DNA of 64,000 nucleotides, taken from CBDFHB01 sp965250115 (GTDB lineage Bacteria; Acidobacteriota; Vicinamibacteria; Marinacidobacterales; SMYC01). Shown piece after piece: positions 36,425-43,101 of this stretch. A program made the position numbers and the translations under genes. How positions within the stretch are numbered: position 1 is the stretch's first letter; every line of letters begins with the position of its first letter. The notes under the pieces were generated by a model. The model was not told the origin of the DNA. It saw only the letters and a list, made by a program, of their open reading frames with translations, and did not search any database. The stretch covers positions 1,178,001 to 1,242,000 of the forward strand of contig CBDFNJ010000002.1 in the NCBI GenBank assembly GCA_965250115.1, in the 5' to 3' direction.

Positions 36425-37718
36425 TCAAGGAACACAAGTACGGAAACCCGCAAAGACGTCCCGTCGGTGCGGCTGGTAGAAATTCCTCCACGTGTTCCTT
36501 ATCAAATCAGACCGGGTCGTCCAACAACCCCCACGGAGTACCTTGTGATCGTGAAACCAGGGGAGGGAATACTCCTCGTAAGGGTCGGGCGCGAAGTCGG
36601 GGTAGGGAGCGAAATCCGTGCTCGTCCATTCCCAAACGTTCCCGATCATCTGCCGGCACCCAAGGGCGCTGTCGCCGGCGGGGAGCGCATCGACGGAAAC
36701 GCACCCCCGGGCTCGCCAATCCAGATTCGCGCGCTCGGGTGAAGGGAGCGCTTGCCCCCAGGGGAATCTCCATTTGCCGTCTGAATCCGCGTCGCCGCAA
36801 GACGCTAGCTCCCACTCCGCTTCCGTAGGAAGTCGACGTCCGGCCCAACGAGAGTAGGCCTCGGCCTCGAACCAATTCACGTGAATGACCGGCAGTCTCG
36901 GCTCGAGAGCAACCCAATCGTCGAAATGACGACGTAGCCAGCCACCGGGTTCTTTCTTCCAGTACACGGGATGAAGAGCCTCGTTCTTTTCTTGCCACGC
37001 CCACCCGTCCGGGCTCCAAAGCTCCTGCCGCCGGTATCCGCGATCTTCGACGAAGGCAGCGAAGTCTTCCTGGGCGACCGCCGTACGGCTCATAGAAAAC
37101 GGTTTGACGTCGACGGCGTGGGCCCACTTCTCGTTGTCGAAGACGAAGGGGAGATCGCGGGTCGCGCCCAGCTTGAACGTACCGCCGGGGATGTCTGCGT
37201 CGCCGCTCATCCGCTCCCCGCTGTTGTGCTCTTGGCCGTGCCCCTCGATGCCGAGCTGGGGGTAGGAGTAATGGTGTGTTTGCCGGGTATAGGTGAGCGC
37301 TTCGCTGTGCATGTACTCGTGAAAGACGCCGAGGAGGACGAAGTAAGTGCCTTCCGCGCCGGGCTCACGTTCCTCGAGTCGCGCGCACACTGTGTCGCGC
37401 ACCTCCTCGAGGTACTCGAACGTGGCTTGGCGGGACGGCAGCATCAGATCCCAACGTATATCGTGATCCACAGCGGCAGAATCATAGAGAGTGTCGCCGC
37501 GATGGATGAGCGGTTGCCCTTTGCTCCAGTGCCGCAAGATCCACTTTTCCTGAAACCACGCCACGTGGCCGATCTCCCAAAGAGGGAGGTTCACGATGGC
37601 GAGGCGCGGCCCGAGAAGCTGTGCGTCACTCAGATCCGCGATCAGCTCGAAGGTTCAGCGCGGCTCTCCGCAACGATGGGAACCAGTTCGGACGCCGGAA
37701 GAGGAGCCGCGATTGTCA
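36425..37718 (-). CDS. senA: SenA-like selenoneine synthase (EgtB homologue; N-terminal frameshift)
   Basis: The main frame from 37594 encodes a DinB-type helical half (LWEIGHVAWFQEKWILRHW, VFHEYMHSEALTYTRQTHHY, giving the H and HxxxH iron ligands) and an FGE-sulfatase half (FEAEAYSRWAGRRLPTEAEW, MIGNVWEWTSTDF, GGCWTTRSDLIRNTWRNFY). This is the EgtB/SenA architecture. The family's usual N-terminal helix is found further upstream from ATG 37718 (PLPASELVPSLRRAAL, then one base off, TFELIADLSDAQLLGPRLAI). A single extra A near 37655 separates the two frames. With that base removed the protein is 430 residues. SenA joins hercynine to a seleno-sugar; EgtB joins it to a thiol donor. The senB neighbour favours selenoneine. 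Confidence 0.8.
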
Positions 37719-37907
37719 TCTAGGTAGTGACCGGAGGAGCCGTCTTTCGAAAACCACGAAACCAACCAGCCACCGAATCTCGCATCGAGTAGCCTTGAAC
37801 TCTACTGCGAACGGCCGCTCTCCGCCAATGCAGACAGTCGGGTTCCCATTCAAAGCGCTGCACGGCACGACGGCCACGGCTGGGATCGATGTATTCGAGC
37901 CCATAGG

Positions 37908-37933
37908 CGACCCTGGTGGGGTCGTGCTATAAG
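37908..37933 (+). promoter_or_regulatory. inverted repeat overlapping a putative bufA promoter
   Basis: CGACCC (37908-37913) and GGGTCG (37919-37924) form a perfect inverted repeat with a 5-base spacer. They lie just upstream of TATAAG (37928-37933), a possible -10, and about 30 bases before the bufA start. This is a plausible operator for a metal- or stress-responsive regulator. No clear -35 is seen, so the promoter class is open. Confidence 0.4.
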
Positions 37934-37960
37934 GGGGTCGTGGCCTAAGGAGGAGAATCG

Positions 37961-38314
37961 ATGGATCGAAGAGATTTCAACAAGTTGATGGGTGCCGCAG
38001 TGGCCGGGATGCTCGTGGGCTCCAAAGTCTCTGCGCAGGAAGAGAAGGAAGACGAGAAGTCGGCCAAACACGTCTGTAAGGGGCTGAATGAGTGTAAGGG
38101 CCAGGGCGCGTGTACGACGGCGAAGAATGACTGCTCCGGTAAGAATGACTGCAAGGGTCAGGGCGGTTGCGCGACCGTGGCGCATCACGACTGCGCCGGC
38201 AAGAATGAGTGTAAGGGCCTGGGCGGTTGCGGAGGCCAAGCCGGCAAGAATGAGTGCAAGGGCCAGGGCGGCTGCGCAGTACCGCTCAACCCGGATCATC
38301 AGAAAAAGACGTAG
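37961..38314 (+). CDS. bufA: bufferin-type Cys-rich RiPP precursor (BufA-like) with Tat-like signal
   Basis: 117 residues; AAGGAGGAG precedes the ATG. The N terminus MDRRDFNKLMGAAVAGML carries an R-R-x-F-x-K twin-arginine motif, then a hydrophobic stretch and SKVSA, so export through Tat is likely. The rest is four imperfect repeats of C-x-G-x-N-[DE]-C-K-G-x-G-[AG]-C (the last lacks its first Cys), with Cys at 39, 45, 51, 58, 64, 70, 78, 84, 90, 99 and 105. This matches bufferin-type precursors, whose Cys residues are turned into thiooxazoles by a DUF692 iron oxidase to bind copper in the periplasm. The modifying pair is encoded directly downstream. Confidence 0.87.
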   Translation: MDRRDFNKLMGAAVAGMLVGSKVSAQEEKEDEKSAKHVCKGLNECKGQGACTTAKNDCSGKNDCKGQGGCATVAHHDCAGKNECKGLGGCGGQAGKNECKGQGGCAVPLNPDHQKKT

Positions 38315-38332
38315 TTAGCTAACTGTCTTATC

Positions 38333-38371
38333 GGGGGCCACCGGGCGACCAGTGGCCCCCAGCGTCTTTTT
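38333..38371 (+). terminator. hairpin and T-run between bufA and bufB (attenuator)
   Basis: GGGGGCCAC (38333-38341) pairs perfectly with GTGGCCCCC (38352-38360) around a 10-base loop, and TTTTT follows at 38367-38371. It lies between the precursor gene and the gene for its modifying enzyme. Partial termination would give much more precursor than enzyme mRNA, as is common in RiPP operons. Confidence 0.7.
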
Positions 38372-38399
38372 GCAGGCGCCCTTTTTGGACATTCCTCTC

Positions 38400-39260
38400 A
38401 TGAAGACGAATCGGTGGGGCTTGCCTGACCTCGGGATCGGGGTAGGTCTGCGCACCGTGCACTTTGGCTACGTTCTGGCCAACCAACCTGGCGTAGATTG
38501 GTTCGAGATTCTTTCCGAGAACTTCATGGATACGGGTGGGCGGCCACTCTACGTCTTGGACCAAGTTGCCGAGCGCTATCCGATCGCCATGCACGGTGTG
38601 TCGATGAACATCGGAAGCAAGGATCCCTTGGACTGGGATTACCTTCGTAAGCTCAAGGGGCTGGCCGGGCGGACGAAAGCGCATTGGGTCTCGGACCATC
38701 TCTGTTGGACGGGGGTGGCCGGTCAGAACGTACACGATCTCCTTCCCATGCCAACGAACGAGGAGACGCTTCGACACACCATATCTCGAGTCAGGGAGGT
38801 CTCGGATTTTCTGGAGCGTCCGCTCATCCTCGAGAATGCGTCCACCTACCTGGAGTTCGCCTCTTCGACCATCACAGAGTGGGATTTCCTGGCCCGGCTA
38901 CTCGAGGAAGCCGACTGCGGCATCTTGCTCGATGTGAACAACGTCTATGTCAGTTCTTTCAATCACGGTTTCGACTCACGCTCTTATATCGATGCCATCC
39001 CGCCGGATCGCGTCGTCCAGTATCACCTGGCCGGGCACACCAACAAGGGGACGCACATCATCGATACGCACAATGACCACGTTATCGACGAGGTCTGGGC
39101 TCTCTACGGTTACAGCCACGGGCGGACCGGGCCGGTGGCGACGCTACTCGAGTGGGACGCGGACATCCCCGAGTTCGAGGTCCTCCACGCCGAGGCGCTC
39201 ACAGCGCGAGCCTATCGCGGACACGCTCGAGCCGAGACAGTGCAAACCCGTGGCAAGTGA
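38400..39260 (+). CDS. bufB: DUF692 multinuclear non-heme iron oxidase (BufB-like)
   Basis: 286 residues from ATG 38400; an in-frame GTG at 38352 lies in the hairpin and is rejected. TIM-barrel MNIO ligands are visible: HGVSMNIGS (His), SDHLCWTG (Asp-His), LILENASTYLEF (Glu), LLDVNNVYVSSFNHG (Asp, Asn, His), QYHLAGH (His), DTHNDHVID (Asp, His) and LLEWD (Glu). The length matches the family (about 280). Relatives such as MbnB, TglH and BufB modify Cys residues in peptide substrates. Position after the Cys-rich precursor and before the partner protein makes it the bufferin-maturation enzyme. Confidence 0.93.
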   Translation: MKTNRWGLPDLGIGVGLRTVHFGYVLANQPGVDWFEILSENFMDTGGRPLYVLDQVAERYPIAMHGVSMNIGSKDPLDWDYLRKLKGLAGRTKAHWVSDHLCWTGVAGQNVHDLLPMPTNEETLRHTISRVREVSDFLERPLILENASTYLEFASSTITEWDFLARLLEEADCGILLDVNNVYVSSFNHGFDSRSYIDAIPPDRVVQYHLAGHTNKGTHIIDTHNDHVIDEVWALYGYSHGRTGPVATLLEWDADIPEFEVLHAEALTARAYRGHARAETVQTRGK

Positions 39261-40098
39261 AATTCAACTGGATCAAGTCCAACGTTGGATGCAGGCTTTC
39301 ATCATCCATCCCGGAACCGACGAAAAAGCGCTCGAAGCGGCAAGCGCAGAAGGCATTTCTGTCGAAGAGGTACCACGAGTCGTTCTCCCCTCCTCCACGC
39401 TCACCGCCATCGAGCGGGTGGGAATCTACCGCGGGATGTATCTACTGAGGCTGGCGGAGGCCCTGGAGGTGGATTACCCCGCCGTCCAGCATTTCCTCGG
39501 AAGCGACGCCTTCAGGGAGCTGGTGAGAGGCTATATTCACGCCTGCCCATCACAGAGCTATACGTTGAACCGGTTGGGGGATCACTTGCCCGAGTACATA
39601 CGCTCGGCAAACGGCGTTCGCCGCCGGGAATTTCTTCACGATCTAGCTCGACTGGAGCTTGCGGTCACCGAGGTATTCGATGCACCGGAGTCTCCTGTTC
39701 TGACGACCGAGCAGATCGCGGCCATCCCAACTGATGCCTGGGAGCAAGTGCGTCTCAAACCGATCGCGGCATATCGACTTCGTTCCTTTCGCTACCCGGT
39801 CGATGCCTACTTGGATTCGGTGAAGGATGAGAGTCACGATCACCCCAGGGCGCGGCGAAAAGACATTTGGTTGGTCGTCTTCCGTCGCAGCTACGTTTGC
39901 CGACGGCTGGACCTCACCCGTCCCGCTCACGACTTACTTCAGGACTTGACTTCGGGGATTCCCTTGGGAGAGGCAATCGCCACTTCGGTTCGCAAGAACA
40001 AACGACGGAAAGGCTTCGAGGAAGCTCAGCTCTTCCGGTTGTTTCGTGACTGGGTGAGTGAGGGGATTTTCCAGTCCGTCGAGCTGCATCCTTCCTGA
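39250..40098 (+). CDS. bufC: DUF2063 partner protein (BufC-like)
   Basis: 282 residues from GTG 39250, overlapping bufB by 11 bases; any longer open frame upstream is inside bufB. An N-terminal DUF2063 helical domain (VQRWMQAFIIHPGTDEKALE, RVGIYRGMYLLRLAEALEVD, YPAVQHFLGSDAFRELVRGY) and a second domain (WEQVRLKPIAAYRLRSFRYP, KDIWLVVFRRSYVCRRLDLT) match the partner subunits of MNIO enzymes. These bind the precursor leader and present the Cys residues. The strong overlap with bufB suits a stoichiometric complex. Confidence 0.92.
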   Translation: MASEIQLDQVQRWMQAFIIHPGTDEKALEAASAEGISVEEVPRVVLPSSTLTAIERVGIYRGMYLLRLAEALEVDYPAVQHFLGSDAFRELVRGYIHACPSQSYTLNRLGDHLPEYIRSANGVRRREFLHDLARLELAVTEVFDAPESPVLTTEQIAAIPTDAWEQVRLKPIAAYRLRSFRYPVDAYLDSVKDESHDHPRARRKDIWLVVFRRSYVCRRLDLTRPAHDLLQDLTSGIPLGEAIATSVRKNKRRKGFEEAQLFRLFRDWVSEGIFQSVELHPS

Positions 40099-40202
40099 TC
40101 TACTTTTATGGGCTCATCGTTAACGGAGGCCCAGATCAGAAAATAGACACCGATGCCGAAGAGAAACAGCACGGCGATCACGCCCACGTGTTTTTTCTTC
40201 AT
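40026..40202 (-). CDS. small single-pass membrane protein (uncertain)
   Basis: 58 residues from ATG 40202, with GGGAG eight bases upstream. A basic start (MKKKHVG) is followed by one hydrophobic segment (VIAVLFLFGIGVYFLIWASV) and a short polar tail with one Cys. It has no recognisable family. It overlaps the bufC end by 73 bp on the opposite strand, so its tail may be only a shadow of bufC. The typical small-membrane-protein look and the ribosome site make it worth listing, with low confidence. Confidence 0.4.
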   Translation of the reverse strand: MKKKHVGVIAVLFLFGIGVYFLIWASVNDEPIKVDQEGCSSTDWKIPSLTQSRNNRKS

Positions 40203-40408
40203 CGAGACAGCTCCCAAAACGAACTCCGCGTCAAAAGAGGCCCGAGCTACTCTCCCGTTGCGGTGACCCCACGATGACTACATCCGATGCAACGATGGCC
40301 GGTCGACCGACTCCTACGGAATATTCTAAGCGATAAAACAGAGCAGGAGACTGAGCCAGGTAGGCTGGTCCATCGGGCATTGTAGTATCTCAGCGAGGAG
40401 CAGATGCC

Positions 40409-41449
40409 ATGAAGAAGCTAGCGCTCGGCGCGATCGTTTCGCTTGGGTTTCTCGCGTGGTTCGTTTTCGACACACTCCAGGCAGCTGGCCACTTCAAGAC
40501 GATCGAGCCTCACTTCGACGGTAGCTGCCGGCCTGTCGGCGGCATGCCCGGACCCGAGGATATTACCGTGCATCCTGACACGGGCATCGCGTTCATCTCC
40601 TCGACGGATCGACGGGCGCAACGCGCAGGACAGCCGGTGCGTGGCGCTATCTACGCGCTCCAGCTCGGAAGCGCGGAGCCCCAAGCGCAGCAGCTGACCG
40701 GCGAGCTCGAACTCGAGTTTCAGCCGCACGGCCTGAGCTTGTTTCGGGATTCGGACGGTCAGGAGGCGCTCTTCGTCGTCAGCCATCCTGCGGAGAGCCA
40801 CACGGTCGAGCTCTTCGACGTTCGCGGGAGCGCTCTTACTCATCGCGAGACCTTGTCGGACGAGCTGCTGCGGAGCCCGAACGATATCCTCGCCGTGGGT
40901 CCGAGACAGTTCTACGCGACGAACGATCATCGTCACCCGACCGGCTTTCGACGAACCGTCGAGGAGTTTCTGCGACGCGCCGAATCCGACATCGTCTATT
41001 ACGATGGGAGCTCGTTCCGCGTAGTGGCGGAGGGCGTCGCCTACCCGAACGGAATCGCGATGTCACCGGACGGGCTCTCGGTCTACGTGGCATCGACGAC
41101 GGGGCGCGACGTCCTTCGCTACGATCGGGACCCCGAGACTGGCTCGCTGTCTTTTCGGGAACGCTACGACGCGGGAACGGGAGTCGATAATCTCGAAGTC
41201 GCGAGCGACGGCACCGTCTGGGTCGGCGCTCATCCCCAAATGCTCGCTTTTCTGAAGAACGCTCGCGATCCCGCGAATTTCTCGCCATCACAAGTCCTCT
41301 CGCTCGATCCGTCGTCGGGCACGTTTCGAGAGGAATTCCTGAGCCTGGGAGACGATCTGTCGACGTCGAGTGTCGCGGCGGTGCACGGCAAGTGGCTCTT
41401 GGTCGGGTCTGTATTCGACGAGCACATCTTGCTTTGCGAGAGACGCTAG
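40409..41449 (+). CDS. paraoxonase/arylesterase-like beta-propeller protein
   Basis: 346 residues with an N-terminal membrane anchor or uncleaved signal (LALGAIVSLGFLAWFVFDTL) and GAGGAG before the ATG. Six-bladed propeller signatures of the PON/SMP-30 type are visible: GMPGPEDITVHPDTGIAFIS, EFQPHGLSLFRDSDGQEAL, LRSPNDILAVGPRQFYATND (Asn-Asp calcium ligands), VAYPNGIAMSPDGLSVYV and GVDNLEV. Paraoxonases hydrolyse lactones and esters. It stands 105 bp before the lipid operon and on the same strand; whether it is part of it is unclear. Confidence 0.88.
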   Translation: MKKLALGAIVSLGFLAWFVFDTLQAAGHFKTIEPHFDGSCRPVGGMPGPEDITVHPDTGIAFISSTDRRAQRAGQPVRGAIYALQLGSAEPQAQQLTGELELEFQPHGLSLFRDSDGQEALFVVSHPAESHTVELFDVRGSALTHRETLSDELLRSPNDILAVGPRQFYATNDHRHPTGFRRTVEEFLRRAESDIVYYDGSSFRVVAEGVAYPNGIAMSPDGLSVYVASTTGRDVLRYDRDPETGSLSFRERYDAGTGVDNLEVASDGTVWVGAHPQMLAFLKNARDPANFSPSQVLSLDPSSGTFREEFLSLGDDLSTSSVAAVHGKWLLVGSVFDEHILLCERR

Positions 41450-41477
41450 CTCGTCCTTTCGCGTCGGCCTTTTTTTC

Positions 41478-41507
41478 TTGACAAGCGCAACGCACCCAGT
41501 GTAGATC
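41478..41507 (+). promoter_or_regulatory. possible promoter of the lipid operon
   Basis: TTGACA (41478-41483), right after a T7-run that may end the previous gene's transcript, and TAGATC (41502-41507) 18 bases later, with the desaturase ATG 47 bases downstream. The -10 match is poor, so this is only a candidate. Confidence 0.3.
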
Positions 41508-41554
41508 ACGTTCTTGAGGGCAAGGTAGCTAGTTTCGGAGTAGAGGCATCGCTG

Positions 41555-42517
41555 ATGTCAATCGAGTCGACTGCCCCGCTACCTGTAGAGGTTGCCCACC
41601 TCAAGCCTCGCGACTCGCTCGGAGCAATCTACTTTTTCGGTTGCCTGCTGCTAACGTTTGCGGGAATCGCTCTCGCCGTTCACACGCATCTGCTTCTGTG
41701 GTTGACGGGTCAAGTTTTTCTGGCTCTTGCGCTGGTGCAATGGTTCGTGCTCCTCCACGAGTGCGGCCATGGAGTCTTGTTTCGATCGCGGCGTTGGGAC
41801 GATCTCGCAGGCCATGTTGCGGGCGCCTTCAGTTTTATCCCTTTTCACGCCTGGACCGCCATCCACAATCAACATCACCAGTGGACGGGCTGGCAGGATC
41901 TGGACCCCACCACCGCGACGCTCGTGCCGCGAGAGCAATCTCGCGCGGAACGGCTGTTGATGAACGTTTGCTGGCGATTGTGGATTCCCATCTTCGTTCT
42001 CGTTTATCGCATCAATAACTTCTGGAACTGGCCGCGGCTGAAAAGGCTGTTTCCCGCTCCCCCGCTTCGGAAGCGTATCGCCGCGTCCGTCATGGAGCTC
42101 GCCGTGCTCTATGCGGGCGTCGTCATCGCATTTGGAGCTCCAGCGCTGCTACGCAGTGTCGGCGTGGGAATTCTTCTGAGCATGATTTTCATCGACTCGC
42201 TCATTTTGAGTCAGCACACCCACATTCCCATGAAGGTGAGTGGCAACGAGCTGGCACGGCCCTTCTCGGCTCGTGACCAGGAGGTGTTCACTCGCTCTCT
42301 ACGCTTCCCGCGTTGGTTCTCGCAATGGATTCTCGCCAACGTGGACGCGCACGAGCTTCACCACATCCATCCGCAGATTCCGGGATACTTGCTTTCCAGA
42401 GTCGACTATCAGCCCAAGAATATCGCTGTCTGGTGGCGCTGGATTCTCGCTGCTCGACGGCTGCCGGCAGAGGTCTTCATGTTCCAGAATCGTGACGAGT
42501 CTGGTTCCGAGGTGTGA
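41555..42517 (+). CDS. membrane fatty-acid desaturase
   Basis: 320 residues. The three His boxes of acyl desaturases are clear: HECGH at 68-72, HNQHH at 104-108 and HELHH near 268, separated by membrane helices (YFFGCLLLTFAGIALAVHTH, RSVGVGILLSMIFIDSLIL). The two irons bound by these boxes remove hydrogens from a lipid or acyl chain in the membrane. First of a seven-gene overlapping series; its stop overlaps the next start as GTGTGA. A substrate within that lipid pathway (an acyl chain or an ether-linked chain) is likely. Confidence 0.92.
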   Translation: MSIESTAPLPVEVAHLKPRDSLGAIYFFGCLLLTFAGIALAVHTHLLLWLTGQVFLALALVQWFVLLHECGHGVLFRSRRWDDLAGHVAGAFSFIPFHAWTAIHNQHHQWTGWQDLDPTTATLVPREQSRAERLLMNVCWRLWIPIFVLVYRINNFWNWPRLKRLFPAPPLRKRIAASVMELAVLYAGVVIAFGAPALLRSVGVGILLSMIFIDSLILSQHTHIPMKVSGNELARPFSARDQEVFTRSLRFPRWFSQWILANVDAHELHHIHPQIPGYLLSRVDYQPKNIAVWWRWILAARRLPAEVFMFQNRDESGSEV

Positions 42518-43101
42518 CGTATCTCGATCCTTTCGCGTGCGCGCTCTTCGTTGTCGCGGCCTTTGTGATCGCCGGCATCGCCCAGACGTTCTGGCTGAGA
42601 AGCGAGCTCTCTCAGCGTTTCGCAATGCCTCTTGACGGTGGTCGCAGCTTTCGCGGAAAACGCATCTTTGGCGATAACAAGACGGCTCGGGGTTTCATCG
42701 TCATGGTTCCTGCTGCTGCCCTCGCGTTCGCCGGTCTCTATCACTTCCTCGCGGTCCTGCAGCCCAGGTGGACTGAGGGCATTTGGGCGCTCACCGGTTT
42801 CCAGTTCTTTGCTCTCGGAGGTCTGGCGAGCTTCGGCTTTATGATAGGCGAGATCCCCAACTCTTTCCTGAAGCGGCGGCTCGGCCTTTCTCCCGGCGGC
42901 ACTCCGCGCGGCCGCCTGGCTCGGCTCGCGTGTTTTTTGGGTGACCGGCTGGACTCCATATTGGGAATGCTCTTGGCGATGAGCCTCGTGGTTCCCACGC
43001 CTTGGCAGCTGTGGTTGTTCGTTCTTCTCATTGGTCCCGGGATTCATCTCTTGTTCAGCGCGGCGTTGTTCTCGTTGGGTGTGAAGCGGCGGTGGGCTTG
43101 A
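42514..43101 (+). CDS. CarS-like CDP-alcohol synthase (CTP transferase)
   Basis: 195 residues from GTG 42514. Membrane helices surround the motif GGRSFRGKRIFGDNKTARGF, the signature of CDP-archaeol synthase CarS, and later NSFLKRRLGLSPGG and FLGDRLDSILGML, both typical of the same group. Archaeal CarS moves CMP from CTP onto a diether glycerol phosphate; bacterial relatives are distant from CdsA. Its stop overlaps the next TTG start. The enzyme suggests the operon's product is activated as a CDP-lipid. Confidence 0.82.
   Translation: MTYLDPFACALFVVAAFVIAGIAQTFWLRSELSQRFAMPLDGGRSFRGKRIFGDNKTARGFIVMVPAAALAFAGLYHFLAVLQPRWTEGIWALTGFQFFALGGLASFGFMIGEIPNSFLKRRLGLSPGGTPRGRLARLACFLGDRLDSILGMLLAMSLVVPTPWQLWLFVLLIGPGIHLLFSAALFSLGVKRRWA

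Noticed and set aside
36425..37718. EgtB of ergothioneine synthesis instead of SenA
   Set aside because: Cannot be excluded from this gene alone, but EgtB genes usually neighbour egtD or egtC, whereas here the partner is a TIGR04348 SenB-type glycosyltransferase.
37961..38314. Cys-rich small protein as a metallothionein or ferredoxin
   Set aside because: The C-K-G-x-G repeats, the export signal and the DUF692/DUF2063 neighbours fit a bufferin-type RiPP precursor better; spacing does not match ferredoxin clusters.
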